Shown here: positions 25,000 through 34,051 of the stretch, piece after piece | Layout of the letters: every line of letters starts with the position of its first letter | How positions within the stretch are numbered: the first letter of the stretch is position 1 | Assembly (NCBI GenBank): GCA_017381865.1 | Contig: JAFOBJ010000035.1 | Coordinates: forward strand, 1 to 46,309 | DNA from: Bacteroidales bacterium | GTDB lineage: Bacteria; Bacteroidota; Bacteroidia; Bacteroidales; F082 | Direction of reading: 5' to 3' | Length of the DNA stretch: 46,309 nt | Translations under genes and position numbers: made by a program | The notes under the pieces: generated by a model | What the model was told of the DNA's origin: nothing | What the model saw: only the letters and a program-made list of their open reading frames with translations | The model's database searches: none

Positions 25000-26439
25000 T
25001 TAATATTCACAATTCTTTGGTGTACGTGGGAATGCGATAACGTCGCGGATGTTGCCCATACCTGTGATGAATAACATAAGACGTTCGAATCCAAGACCGT
25101 AACCTGAGTGAGGAACAGAACCGAAGCGGCGTGTGTCTAAGTACCATTCCATTGATTCTTTTGGAATGCCTACTTCATCCATGCGTTTTAATAATTTTTC
25201 GAGGTCTGTCTCACGTTCTGAACCGCCGATGATTTCGCCGATGCCTGGGAATAAAACGTCCATAGCTCTAACGGTCTTTCCGTCTTCGTTTTGTTTCATA
25301 TAGAACGCTTTGATTTCCATTGGGTAGTCAGTTAAGATAACTGGTCTCTTGAAGTGTTTTTCAACGAGATAACGTTCATGTTCTGATTGTAAGTCAACGC
25401 CCCAGCCTGTGACAGGGTATTGGAACTTGCCTTTCTTGTTGTAGTTGCTATTTTTGAGAATATCGATAGCTTCTGTGTAAGTCAATCTTTGGAATGGGTT
25501 TTCTAAGATGAAGTGTAACTTCTCGATTAATTCCATTGATTTTTCTTCAGCCTTCTTGTTCTTTTCTTCTTCTTGGAGACGTTTGCTTAAGAATTGGAGG
25601 TCATCCATGCAGTTATCCAATGCATATTGAATCAAGAATTTAAGCATATCTTCAGCCAAGTCCATATTGTCGTTGATGTCGTAGAATGCCATTTCAGGTT
25701 CAATCATCCAGAACTCAGCGAGGTGGCGTGAAGTATTTGAGTTTTCAGCGCGGAAAGTAGGACCGAATGTGTAAATCTTACCTAATGCTGTTGCTGCGAG
25801 TTCGCCTTCGAGCTGACCTGATACTGTGAGGTTTGTTGCTTTGCCGAAGAAGTCTTGTGAGAAGTCGATTTTACCTTCTTCAGTCTTTGGCAAGTTGTTG
25901 AGGTCTAATGTTGTTACTTGGAACATTTCGCCTGCGCCTTCGCAGTCAGATGCTGTGATGAGAGGAGTGTGGATGTTGTAGAAACCTCTTTCGTTGAAGA
26001 ACTTATGGATTCCGAATACCATGCAGTGACGTAAACGCATGATTGCGCTGAAGGTGTTTGTACGGAAACGGAGGTGAGCTATTTCGCGTAAGAACTCGAG
26101 TGAGTGTTTCTTAGGTTGTAATGGATATTTGTCAGGATCAGCAGCGCCGATGAGTTCGATGCTTGTGACATTCATCTCAACGCTTTGTCCGCTACCTGCT
26201 GATTTTACTAAGTTACCTGTTGCTGAAACAGATGCGCCAGTGTGCATCAAAGCGAGGTTTTCTTCTGGAATGACGTTGAGGTCGATTACCAACTGGAGGT
26301 TATTGATAGTAGAACCATCGTTCAAAGCGATGAAAGCTACGTTTTTGCTGCCGCGTTTGTTACGCACCCAACCCTTGACATTTATCTCTTTGTCAAGCTC
26401 TTGCATTTGTAATGCATCTTTAATTTCTGTACGTTTCAC
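25000..26439 (-). CDS. asnS: Asparaginyl-tRNA synthetase
   Basis: This 479-residue class IIb synthetase charges tRNA-Asn. The N-terminal OB-fold anticodon domain (about 15-110, [23 protein letters not shown]) is followed by the catalytic core. Motif 2 reads [21 protein letters not shown] (about 231-251), and motif 3, [10 protein letters not shown], is near the C-terminus. Presence of AsnS suggests direct charging rather than a transamidation route for Asn. A promoter box lies about 41 bases upstream. Confidence 0.97.
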   Translation of the reverse strand: MKRTEIKDALQMQELDKEINVKGWVRNKRGSKNVAFIALNDGSTINNLQLVIDLNVIPEENLALMHTGASVSATGNLVKSAGSGQSVEMNVTSIELIGAADPDKYPLQPKKHSLEFLREIAHLRFRTNTFSAIMRLRHCMVFGIHKFFNERGFYNIHTPLITASDCEGAGEMFQVTTLDLNNLPKTEEGKIDFSQDFFGKATNLTVSGQLEGELAATALGKIYTFGPTFRAENSNTSRHLAEFWMIEPEMAFYDINDNMDLAEDMLKFLIQYALDNCMDDLQFLSKRLQEEEKNKKAEEKSMELIEKLHFILENPFQRLTYTEAIDILKNSNYNKKGKFQYPVTGWGVDLQSEHERYLVEKHFKRPVILTDYPMEIKAFYMKQNEDGKTVRAMDVLFPGIGEIIGGSERETDLEKLLKRMDEVGIPKESMEWYLDTRRFGSVPHSGYGLGFERLMLFITGMGNIRDVIAFPRTPKNCEY

Positions 26440-26479
26440 GATTATATTTCTTTAAAATTATTTCTAATTAATTAGCTTA

Positions 26480-26487
26480 CAAAAATA
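26480..26487 (-). promoter_or_regulatory. -7 promoter box of asnS
   Basis: The minus strand reads TATTTTTG (TAnnTTTG), about 41 bases ahead of the asnS start. The gap to 26650 otherwise holds low-complexity sequence and a weak inverted repeat around GTGTATAGTT. Confidence 0.5.
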
Positions 26488-26654
26488 AGAAAAAGTCTGA
26501 AGACGAACGACAAAATACAAAAGATTTTTTTGTTGAGAGTGTATAGTTTAGAGTAGTGGAAGGGGGTAAGTGGTAAGATATATAAACCAACTTTTTACTA
26601 TACCATCACAACAACTATACACTTTACACTAAACCAAAAGCATGTTGACAAAAA

Positions 26655-26687
26655 AAAGACGTCACTTGTTTCCCAATGACGTCTTTT
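26655..26687 (-). terminator. Intrinsic terminator of the lipoprotein gene
   Basis: Arms AAAAGACGTCA / TGACGTCTTTT form an 11-bp perfect stem, followed on the minus strand by a T-run. It lies about 33 bases beyond the lipoprotein stop. Confidence 0.88.
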
Positions 26688-26719
26688 AAATTTTGTCTTA
26701 CCTTAATCCCTAATCATGA

Positions 26720-27229
26720 TTAGTTTTGTCTTATAAATATCGAACGTTGAAGTTCAATGTCGTGTTCTACACGACGGATAGTAAGTTTATTGGCGTTATA
26801 ATATTCATCAAAACAAATACTTACATATCCATCAGCAACCATGTAAATAGTGTCGTTAGTAAGGAAATATTCATCGAGATATTTGGTTTTTTTCGGCAGT
26901 TCTATCAAATATTCATTCGCTGGGATATTGCCACTATTAGGCCCTTGAGGAATATTTGTTGTTTTTGTCACTTTTAATTCTTCTTGATAGATGACAAATT
27001 CGTCACCATTTTTAATGCTCAAAAGATTTCCTTCTTCAAATATCAAGGTGTAATCCGCACCAGATTCTTCTTGTGTACACATCCACCAAAAACAACCATT
27101 TGATGACGATAACTCCCACTTCCATGATCCTTCGATGCCAGGAACACTTTCTGTCAAATCAAGATTGTCTTTGTCGCAAGAGCAAAGAAATAGCGACATT
27201 AATGCAATGGTCAAGATACTTCTTTTCAT
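26720..27229 (-). CDS. Lipocalin-like secreted lipoprotein, unknown function
   Basis: This protein of about 169 residues has a lipoprotein signal peptide (MKRSILTIALMSLFLCSC, lipobox Cys at 18). A GIEGSWKWE motif follows, resembling the first strand of lipocalin-like domains in Bacteroidota lipoproteins, then a C-terminal strand-rich region. The ATG at 27229 was chosen; the longer frame upstream adds a second hydrophobic stretch that would be abnormal before the signal peptide. It is a single gene with its own terminator, probably attached to the outer membrane. The ligand is unknown. Confidence 0.72.
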   Translation of the reverse strand: MKRSILTIALMSLFLCSCDKDNLDLTESVPGIEGSWKWELSSSNGCFWWMCTQEESGADYTLIFEEGNLLSIKNGDEFVIYQEELKVTKTTNIPQGPNSGNIPANEYLIELPKKTKYLDEYFLTNDTIYMVADGYVSICFDEYYNANKLTIRRVEHDIELQRSIFIRQN

Positions 27230-27297
27230 AATTGTAAGTTTTAAGTTTGTAAATATAAAAATATTTATTATAAAAATCATCAGAGGTATTTATTTTT

Positions 27298-27305
27298 TAT
27301 TTTTG
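27298..27305 (+). promoter_or_regulatory. -7 promoter box of the DAHPS-CM gene
   Basis: TATTTTTG lies eight bases before the first ATG of the DAHP synthase gene, so the message would be nearly leaderless. Confidence 0.5.
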
Positions 27306-27312
27306 CAAAAAA

Positions 27313-28374
27313 ATGATGAGAGATAGTTTTGACATAAAGAAATGGATTGAAAATCCCGATGAGCTTTTGCTTATTGCGGGTCCTTGCAGTGTGGAAAGTA
27401 AGGAGCAATTTTTTGATGTGGCGACAAAACTATCAGAATTACAAGAGGTTAAGATTTTGCGTGGTGGCATCTGGAAACCTCGAACTCGTCCTAACGGCTT
27501 TGAAGGAATAGGAGAGGAGGGATTGAAATGGATGCGTGAGATTTCGGATGAAACTAATCTTCCATTTATGACGGAAGTCGCGACGCCTGAACATGCAGAG
27601 CTCGCCTTAAAATATGGCGTCGATGCTTTGTGGATTGGCGCGAGGACGACGGCGAATCCTTTTTCTATGCAGCAGCTCGCTGATGCTCTTCAAGGTGTCG
27701 ATATTCCTGTCTTCGTGAAAAATCCTATCGCCCCCGACCTTAAACTTTGGATTGGAGCCTTTGAGCGTCTCGCTTCTTCAGGTCTCACTCATCTTGTTGC
27801 GATACATCGCGGCTTCCAAGATACCAACGCTGCTCCTTATCGCAACAACCCTCGTTGGGAAATTCCTATTGAATTACATCGCAAAAATCCTAATATACCG
27901 ATAATCACGGATATAAGTCATATCTGCGGTTGTCGCGAGATATTGAAATCTACTGCGCAGAAAGCTCTCGATCTCGCGACAAACGGTCTCATGATTGAGT
28001 CGCATTGCGAACCGGAAATGGCTCTCACCGACGCCGATCAACAAATCACTCCAGATGATTTGAAGTCGATGATAGATAATCTGGTGATACATAAAACGAA
28101 ATCAAATAATGCGGATTTTCTTCTTCAAGAACTTAGAAGCCAGATAGACAATATCGATGAGGAATTGTTGCAGCTTCTAGCTAGAAGAAGCGACATTTCT
28201 TCAAAAATTGGCGTGATAAAAAAAGAGAATAACCTCGCTGTTCTTCAATTAGATAGATGGAATTCTATACTTTCAAATCATATCGAAAAAGGTAAACTTC
28301 TCGGATTGAATGAAGCTCTCGTTAAAGAAATTTTCGAAGCTATTCATAAGGATTCGATAGATAGGCAGTTGTAG
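27313..28374 (+). CDS. Bifunctional DAHP synthase / chorismate mutase (type II)
   Basis: This 353-residue protein fuses two shikimate-pathway enzymes. The N-terminal KDO8PS/DAHPS-type TIM barrel (about 15-255, with IAGPCSVES, LRGGIWKPRTRP and WIGARTTANPF) condenses PEP with erythrose 4-phosphate. The C-terminal chorismate mutase domain (about 264-345, RSQIDNIDEELLQLLARR) converts chorismate to prephenate. The DAHPS-CM order is typical of Bacteroidota and allows feedback control through the CM domain. The first of two adjacent ATG codons was used. Heptamer repeats follow the stop and lead into the GH89 gene. Confidence 0.95.
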   Translation: MMRDSFDIKKWIENPDELLLIAGPCSVESKEQFFDVATKLSELQEVKILRGGIWKPRTRPNGFEGIGEEGLKWMREISDETNLPFMTEVATPEHAELALKYGVDALWIGARTTANPFSMQQLADALQGVDIPVFVKNPIAPDLKLWIGAFERLASSGLTHLVAIHRGFQDTNAAPYRNNPRWEIPIELHRKNPNIPIITDISHICGCREILKSTAQKALDLATNGLMIESHCEPEMALTDADQQITPDDLKSMIDNLVIHKTKSNNADFLLQELRSQIDNIDEELLQLLARRSDISSKIGVIKKENNLAVLQLDRWNSILSNHIEKGKLLGLNEALVKEIFEAIHKDSIDRQL

Positions 28375-28376
28375 AC

Positions 28377-28410
28377 TTTGAACTAAGAACTAAGAACCTT
28401 GAACTGAATT
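28377..28410. repeat. Heptamer repeats before the GH89 start
   Basis: TTGAACT, AAGAACT, AAGAACC, TTGAACT units with a 7-base period occupy the whole gap between the DAHPS-CM stop and the GH89 ATG. Confidence 0.85.
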
Positions 28411-30621
28411 ATGAAAAAAATACTCTTTTCTATACTATGTTTATTTTTATTAACATTTGATGTTAAAGCAGAAGTCATAAATCCTGAAGCGGTTACAGAT
28501 TTTCTTAATAGAATTTTTGGTCAACAAACAACTATCAACGGTCAACAGCCAATCCTCACTATTTTAGACGAAAATTTAGACCAACAGTCAATGGTCAATA
28601 GTCAATGGTCAACAGTCAATGGTCAAAATCCAGATGTTTTTATTATCACATCAAAAGACGGCAAACCCTGTGTGAAAGGGAATTCTATTTTGGCAATAAC
28701 GACAGGTATCAATTGGTATCTTAATCATTATGCCAATATAAATATTTCTTGGAATCAGCTCACTATCAATGATATTGATAATTATAAATTCCCACTTCCT
28801 GAAAATGAAGAACGTCATATTTGTTCTGCCGATTATCGTTATTATCTTAATTACTGCACTTTTTCTTATTCGATGTCAACTTGGACTTGGGAGCGTTGGG
28901 AAAAAGAAATCGATTGGATGGCGCTGCATGGAATCAATATGCCTTTGCAGATTGTCGGTCTTGATGTGGTTTGGAAAAGATTGTTAACAGAATTTTACAA
29001 TTACACCTCAGAGGAAGCGAACGATTTCGTTGCGGGCCCTTGTTTTCAGGCTTGGTGGGGAATGAATAACCTTGAATCTTGGGGCGGTCCGAATCCAGAT
29101 TGGTGGTATGAGCGTCAGTCCGTTTTGGCGAGAAAGATATGCAACAGAATGCGAGAACTCGGCATGCAGCCCGTGCTTCCTGGGTTCAGCGGTATGGTGC
29201 CGAGTAATTTTACAGAAAAGACAGGAATATCGGCGAATGGACAAGGCGACTGGTGTGGATTTACGCGACCTCATATCTTGAATCCGAATAATGATGACTT
29301 TAAGACGATGGCTGCCAACTATTATAAAGTGCTTCAGGAGGTTATGGGATCATCGCAATATTACAGCATGGACCCGTTTCACGAGGGCGCAAATACGAAC
29401 GACATCGACGTGGCTTCTGCATATAAAGCCATCGCCGATGCTATGTTTGCGGCAAATGACAAAATTGATGAGAAATGGGTGATTCAATATTGGCAGTGGA
29501 ATGCTGAACAATATTATGTACTTGATCAAGTGGAGAAAGGCGATTTGGTAATACTTGATTTGTTTTCGACGGCGCACACGCATTTTCTGGAATACAAAGG
29601 CCATGACGCCGTCTATTGTATGTTGCCTAACTTCGGAGGTCGCTCTGGCTTCATGGGGCGTTTCAATGGTGTGATTGATGGTTATTTTGAAAATAAAAAT
29701 TTGCATTCTAACATAAAAGGAATAGGCGCAACTCCTGAAGCTATTGGCTCAGTGCCAGTTTTATACGACATTTTGTTTGAATTGCCTTGGCATGATGAAA
29801 AACCAGACGCTAAAGAATGGATGCGCAATTATACCATAAGTCGTTATGGCGTTGAAAACGAGTACGCACTGCAGGCTTGGGAATTATTAAGAAACTCTGC
29901 TTTGGATTGCAAGACCTCGCTTCAAGGTCCGCACGAAGCTGTGATATGCGCACGTCCTTCGCTTACAGTTGATAAAGTATCGTCATGGGGAGGAACGGAA
30001 ATTTTTTACAATCATAATGATGTCATAGAAGCTTCTCATCTGTTGCTAAAAGCTGATTTGTCGGGAAAGAATTATAATTTCGATTTGATTGAAATATCGC
30101 GTCAGGCTTTGATGGATTATGCTTATTTTTTGTTAAAAGATATTAAGAAATCGCATGAGAACTCTGATGCTGACTTTGACTCTAAATGTAAGATGTTCTT
30201 GAATTTGATAAAAGATATTGATAAATTGCTCAATACAAACGAGAATTTTATGTTAGGTCAATGGACGCAGATGGTGCGCGCTATCGCTGATGAAGTGGAA
30301 GGTACGACGGAAGCTGACAAGGATTGGCTGGAACTGAATAACGCTCGCACTCTAATAACGACTTGGGGCGATGAAATCAATGCCAACAAAGGCGGTCTGC
30401 GTGATTATTCATACAGAGCATGGAGCGGAATGTTAAAGGATTTTTACTATCCACGATGGGAATATTTCTTTGAAAATGATTTGCAATCGCCCAAAGAAAG
30501 CTGGTTTAAAATGGAGAGAAGTTGGGCTCTTGATAAGAATTTGAGTTATTCTAATGAACCACAAGGTGATACCAAGAAAGTCCTGAAGAAAGTCTGGAAA
30601 AAATATCTATCTACAAAATGA
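28411..30621 (+). CDS. Alpha-N-acetylglucosaminidase (GH89)
   Basis: This 736-residue secreted enzyme is of the NAGLU family, removing alpha-linked GlcNAc from glycosaminoglycans or mucin glycans. A signal peptide (about 1-20) is followed by the N-terminal domain, the TIM barrel (YRYYLNYCTFSYSMSTWTWERWEKEIDWMALHGIN near 137-171) and a helical C-terminal domain. Two acidic active-site motifs are visible, DPFHEG and GATPEAI. Residues about 38-73, in the linker after the signal peptide, are encoded by heptamer repeats and read as Gln/Asn/Ser-rich low complexity. The rest is intact. Confidence 0.93.
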   Translation: MKKILFSILCLFLLTFDVKAEVINPEAVTDFLNRIFGQQTTINGQQPILTILDENLDQQSMVNSQWSTVNGQNPDVFIITSKDGKPCVKGNSILAITTGINWYLNHYANINISWNQLTINDIDNYKFPLPENEERHICSADYRYYLNYCTFSYSMSTWTWERWEKEIDWMALHGINMPLQIVGLDVVWKRLLTEFYNYTSEEANDFVAGPCFQAWWGMNNLESWGGPNPDWWYERQSVLARKICNRMRELGMQPVLPGFSGMVPSNFTEKTGISANGQGDWCGFTRPHILNPNNDDFKTMAANYYKVLQEVMGSSQYYSMDPFHEGANTNDIDVASAYKAIADAMFAANDKIDEKWVIQYWQWNAEQYYVLDQVEKGDLVILDLFSTAHTHFLEYKGHDAVYCMLPNFGGRSGFMGRFNGVIDGYFENKNLHSNIKGIGATPEAIGSVPVLYDILFELPWHDEKPDAKEWMRNYTISRYGVENEYALQAWELLRNSALDCKTSLQGPHEAVICARPSLTVDKVSSWGGTEIFYNHNDVIEASHLLLKADLSGKNYNFDLIEISRQALMDYAYFLLKDIKKSHENSDADFDSKCKMFLNLIKDIDKLLNTNENFMLGQWTQMVRAIADEVEGTTEADKDWLELNNARTLITTWGDEINANKGGLRDYSYRAWSGMLKDFYYPRWEYFFENDLQSPKESWFKMERSWALDKNLSYSNEPQGDTKKVLKKVWKKYLSTK
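28582..28630 (+). repeat. In-gene heptamer array in the GH89 coding sequence
   Basis: Six perfect-register units of CAACAGT, CAATGGT or CAATAGT and one CAAAATC form the core. A more degenerate stretch of the same type begins near 28525. Three units equal seven codons; any other change in copy number would break the frame. Confidence 0.9.
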
Positions 30622-31089
30622 AAAACTATCCACGAATCCACACGAAATCACACGAAAGTTTTTAGTGTCGATTAGTGCAGTTTAGTTGAAAACCATCCAC
30701 GAATCCTCACGAAATCACACGAAAGTTTTAGTGTCGATTAGTGTAGTTTAGTGGAAAACTATCCACGAATCCTCACGAAATCACACGAAAGTTTTAGTGT
30801 CTATTAGTGTAGTTTAGTGGAAAACTATCCACGAATCCACACGAAATCACACGAAAGTTTTAGTGTCTATTAGTGCAGTTTAGTGGAAAAACTATCCACG
30901 AATCCACACGAAATCACACGAAAGTTTTAGTGTCGATTAGTGCAGTTTAGTGGAAAACAATCCACGAATCCTCACGAAAACACACGAAAGTTTTTAGTGT
31001 CGATAGTGTAGTTTAGTGGAAAACTATCCACGAATCCTCACGAAATCACACGAAAGTTTTAGTGTCGATTAGTGCAGTTTAGTGGAAAA
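30621..31089. repeat. Seven tandem copies of a 66-bp repeat
   Basis: Seven head-to-tail copies of a 66-68 bp unit fill the gap between the GH89 and YitT genes. Each begins AAAACTATCCACGAATCC and ends GTGCAGTTTAGTGG, with a few point differences. Within a unit, CACGAA recurs three times at an 8-10 base period and TAGTG three times in the second half. No spacers are present and no gene is open across it. The array ends directly at a terminator. Confidence 0.95.
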
Positions 31090-31095
31090 TAAAAA

Positions 31096-31115
31096 AAGCC
31101 GCTCTTTAGCGGCTT
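31096..31115 (-). terminator. Intrinsic terminator of the YitT gene
   Basis: Perfect 8-bp arms AAGCCGCT / AGCGGCTT with a CTTT loop lie 7 bases past the YitT stop. On both strands a T-run follows, so it may act for both flanking genes. Confidence 0.9.
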
Positions 31116-31121
31116 GATTTT

Positions 31122-32075
31122 TTATTTGCTGATACTTTTGCGTCTGTTTTTATCACCCCAGAGACCGTAAACTTCGCTTACATTACCCGCTGTGATGAAC
31201 GCATTTATTTCGTTTTCGTTGATGAACTTCATCAAATCAGAGAACTCATCTGTTGATAAAAGAACTTCGAGTTTCACTTTGTCTTCACCGCTGTAACCAC
31301 CTTTTACATTATAGATAGTGACACCGCGTGAGATATCGTTGACGATGAATTGTCTGATTTCTTCGTGTTGGTTTGAAATGATGCTGACTTTCTTTCTTCT
31401 ATTGAAACTAGCTGTGAAGTAGTCAACAACCAAACCGTTGATCCAAGTACCGATTAAACCGATGATAACCAAACGTGCGTCGTTAATCATGAAAGCTGTA
31501 CAGCAGATGATCCAACCAGCGACTGATACAGATGTACCGATATCGAAGTGTAAGTATTTATTAACGATTTTTGCTAAGATGTCGAGACCGCCAGTAGAAG
31601 CGTTAATCTTGAACAAGACTGCTTGAGCCAAGCTTAATAATAATACGAAGCAACAGAGGTCAAGCCAGAGGTCACCCATGATTGAAGGGATTTCTGATGT
31701 TGTTGAAATGAAGTTTTCGTATGGTAAATATTTTTCCAAAACTCCGATTAGTGGTCCCAAGATGAGAGCTGTATAAACAGTCTTGATGCCGAATTCTTTG
31801 TCAATAAGAATGTAGGCTAAAATCAACAGGATGGCATTGATTACTAAAATCACTGTTGATACATTGAGAGGGAAACCGAAAAACTTCTCGCAGATTCCGC
31901 TGATAACGATTGAAAGACCTGAAATTGTACCGATGATAAGCTTGCTAGGTACGAGGAAATAATAAACTGCACATGCTGTTACTATCATACCTACAGTCAT
32001 GATAATCAATTCAACCCAAAACTTTTTGGTTGCTACATAATTGAGGATTTCTCTAAAATCAATTTCGAATTTCAT
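31122..32075 (-). CDS. YitT-family membrane protein (DUF161 / DUF2179)
   Basis: This 317-residue protein has about five to six transmembrane helices (roughly 20-215), followed by a soluble C-terminal DUF2179 domain (about 225-300, with IVNDISRGVTIYNVKGGYSG). The architecture is that of the YitT/YpjP group, whose substrate is not established. It has its own promoter and terminator. It is divergent from the GH20 gene. Confidence 0.92.
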   Translation of the reverse strand: MKFEIDFREILNYVATKKFWVELIIMTVGMIVTACAVYYFLVPSKLIIGTISGLSIVISGICEKFFGFPLNVSTVILVINAILLILAYILIDKEFGIKTVYTALILGPLIGVLEKYLPYENFISTTSEIPSIMGDLWLDLCCFVLLLSLAQAVLFKINASTGGLDILAKIVNKYLHFDIGTSVSVAGWIICCTAFMINDARLVIIGLIGTWINGLVVDYFTASFNRRKKVSIISNQHEEIRQFIVNDISRGVTIYNVKGGYSGEDKVKLEVLLSTDEFSDLMKFINENEINAFITAGNVSEVYGLWGDKNRRKSISK

Positions 32076-32095
32076 AGTGTGTTTTTTTAATCGTG

Positions 32096-32103
32096 CAAAA
32101 GTA
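32096..32103 (-). promoter_or_regulatory. -7 promoter box of the YitT gene
   Basis: The minus strand reads TACTTTTG about 20 bases before the start codon. It is divergent from the GH20 promoter 43 bases away. Confidence 0.55.
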
Positions 32104-32145
32104 CAATAAATTATGATTGAATTTTAAGTTCATTGATAATTTTAT

Positions 32146-32153
32146 TAGTTTTG
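32146..32153 (+). promoter_or_regulatory. -7 promoter box of the GH20 gene
   Basis: TAGTTTTG lies 15 bases before the ATG of the hexosaminidase. Confidence 0.5.
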
Positions 32154-32168
32154 TGCAAAAGTTTTTTT

Positions 32169-33977
32169 ATGAAGAAAATATTGCCTTTAATTTTGGTTTT
32201 AACATCACTTTTTTCATGTGCTAAAAATGAAGTTTTTGTAAAGGAAAATATAATTCCAACGCCTAAAGAATTCGTTTTAAAAAACAACAAATTACACAAA
32301 ATCAATAAAATATCTATTTTTAAAACATCAGATAATTTGTCATATCCTCAAAATAAAGACGAGTATTATCTGAAAATAGAAAAAGGCAATGTTATAATAG
32401 AAGGTAATGAGGTCTGGGCGAGACAGACTTTATCGCAACTCCAAGATAAAGAAGGTCGCGTGCCTGATGTCGAGATTCACGACTGGTCGACGTATCCTTT
32501 CAGAGGTTTCATGCACGACACTGGCCGTAATTTCCAGACTTTGGAGATGCTGAAAGAAACCATTGATTTGATGTCATTTTACAAAATAAATTACTTTCAT
32601 TGGCATCTTACCGACAATCCAGCGTGGAGAATAGAATGTAAGGTTTATCCGCAACTCAATGACCCACAATATCAACGTCCAGGTCGTGACTGCGGAAAGT
32701 TTTATACTTATGATGAAATCCGTGAGTTGATAACTTATGCTAAAGAACGTGGTATCACTGTGATGCCAGAGATTGATATGCCAGGACATTCGGCTTATTT
32801 CAGAAATGCATTTGGCTTCAGCATGGATTCGGAAGAAGGAATGAAGGTTCTTGAAAAATGTATAAAAGAATTTTGTGACGAAATTCCAGTTTCGATGTGT
32901 CCTTATCTTCACATCGGTTCTGATGAGGTTTATATCGCCGACCCGAAGGGTTTTATGCAGTTTACAGAAAATCTTTGCAAAAAACATAGTCGCATTGCGA
33001 TGGCTTGGGACCCAGGACTTCCTTCTGATTCCACGACAGTGCGTCAAATTTGGAACACCGCCGCTGGCTCAAATGCAGCCCAGACTAAAAAAGGCGGCAA
33101 ATATGTGGATTCTTTCATGGGTTATCTCAATTATTACGACCCTATCTATTTCACAAACAAAGTGTTTCTACATAAAGCCTGCGCACAAGATTTTCCTGAT
33201 ACCACCAACGCTCTAGGCGGAATTTTATGTCTCTGGAATGACGTGCGCGTCGATGACAAGACACGCATTGCTCTTCATAACGGAATGATTAACGGTATGA
33301 TGACTTTCAGCGAACGTTTCTGGAACGGTGGCGAAGGCTCGTGGGAAGAACTCGTAGCTTTTGAAGAAAAGATGTCATATCATAAAGACAATCTGCTTCA
33401 AAATCATGATGTGAGATGGAATCCTAATGCCGCGACATTGTGGAAGATAACGATAGCGGATAGCATTGAGTTAGATGCAAGAGGCGGCGCTGTCGATGTC
33501 AATGACCTTTGTACAGAAAATTCTATTGTAGTGGGCGACACTGTCTCGGCTTGGGCTGTGACTAACATTTATTCTGAAGAATACACAACGATTGATGTAT
33601 GGGTTGGTTTTGAAGCAGCTGCTCGTTCTAACAGAATTTCGGGCGGCATCGGTCAGCAAGACAAATGGGAAAACCGCGGCCGCCTGCTCGTCAATGACGT
33701 GGAATATTTTCCTTCGCAGAAATGGAACGAACCTGAAAAATATAAATTCCATTACAACACATGGCATCGCCCTGAAGAAGAGATGCCATTCACCGACGAG
33801 CAATTTTATTGGATGCGCAAGCCTGTGACAATAAACCTAAAAAAAGGCAATAACGAAATAAAGCTCTATATACCAAAGACTTTCAAAGGTCAAAGATGGA
33901 GCTTTGGGTTTGTCAAGACAACAAGACAACAAGACAACAAGGCTACAAGTTGTCTATGGTCGCGAAAATACTTGTAG
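32169..33977 (+). CDS. Beta-N-acetylhexosaminidase lipoprotein (GH20)
   Basis: This protein of about 602 residues releases terminal beta-GlcNAc or GalNAc. A lipoprotein signal peptide (lipobox LTSLFSC) is followed by the GH20b N-terminal domain and the catalytic barrel. Key motifs are DTGRNFQT, NYFHWHLTDNPAWRIE and the catalytic Asp-Glu in HIGSDEVY. The ATG at 32169 begins the signal peptide. The last ~20 residues (from KTTRQQDNK) are encoded by octamer repeats, and the stop codon lies in the arm of a hairpin, so the natural C-terminus has probably been replaced. It acts with the GH89 enzyme on GlcNAc-capped host glycans. Confidence 0.93.
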   Translation: MKKILPLILVLTSLFSCAKNEVFVKENIIPTPKEFVLKNNKLHKINKISIFKTSDNLSYPQNKDEYYLKIEKGNVIIEGNEVWARQTLSQLQDKEGRVPDVEIHDWSTYPFRGFMHDTGRNFQTLEMLKETIDLMSFYKINYFHWHLTDNPAWRIECKVYPQLNDPQYQRPGRDCGKFYTYDEIRELITYAKERGITVMPEIDMPGHSAYFRNAFGFSMDSEEGMKVLEKCIKEFCDEIPVSMCPYLHIGSDEVYIADPKGFMQFTENLCKKHSRIAMAWDPGLPSDSTTVRQIWNTAAGSNAAQTKKGGKYVDSFMGYLNYYDPIYFTNKVFLHKACAQDFPDTTNALGGILCLWNDVRVDDKTRIALHNGMINGMMTFSERFWNGGEGSWEELVAFEEKMSYHKDNLLQNHDVRWNPNAATLWKITIADSIELDARGGAVDVNDLCTENSIVVGDTVSAWAVTNIYSEEYTTIDVWVGFEAAARSNRISGGIGQQDKWENRGRLLVNDVEYFPSQKWNEPEKYKFHYNTWHRPEEEMPFTDEQFYWMRKPVTINLKKGNNEIKLYIPKTFKGQRWSFGFVKTTRQQDNKATSCLWSRKYL

Positions 33978-33994
33978 TCTTGTAGACTTTTTAT
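33909..33994 (+). terminator. Octamer-repeat hairpin at the GH20 3' end
   Basis: Forward units GACAACAA (three identical) and GGCTACAA are followed after a short loop by inverted units CTTGTAGT and CTTGTAGA, then CTTTTTAT. Arms 33933-33950 and 33970-33987 pair at 15 of 18 positions. The GH20 stop codon lies within the right arm. Confidence 0.65.
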
Positions 33995-34025
33995 CCGTTT
34001 CGCAACAATTTCGCGAAAAAAGTGT

Positions 34026-34033
34026 TATCTTTG
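34026..34033 (+). promoter_or_regulatory. -7 promoter box of the small secreted protein gene
   Basis: TATCTTTG lies 18 bases before the ATG at 34052. Confidence 0.65.
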
Positions 34034-34051
34034 TAACATCATTTTAACAAT

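Noticed and set aside
26530-26640. Inverted repeat as a small RNA or terminator
   Set aside because: The arms (GTGTATAGTT and its complement) are imperfect and about 75 bases apart, with no T-tract; they look like more low-complexity repeat.
30621-31089. CRISPR array
   Set aside because: The seven copies are directly adjacent with no unique spacers, and no cas gene is near. It is a minisatellite.
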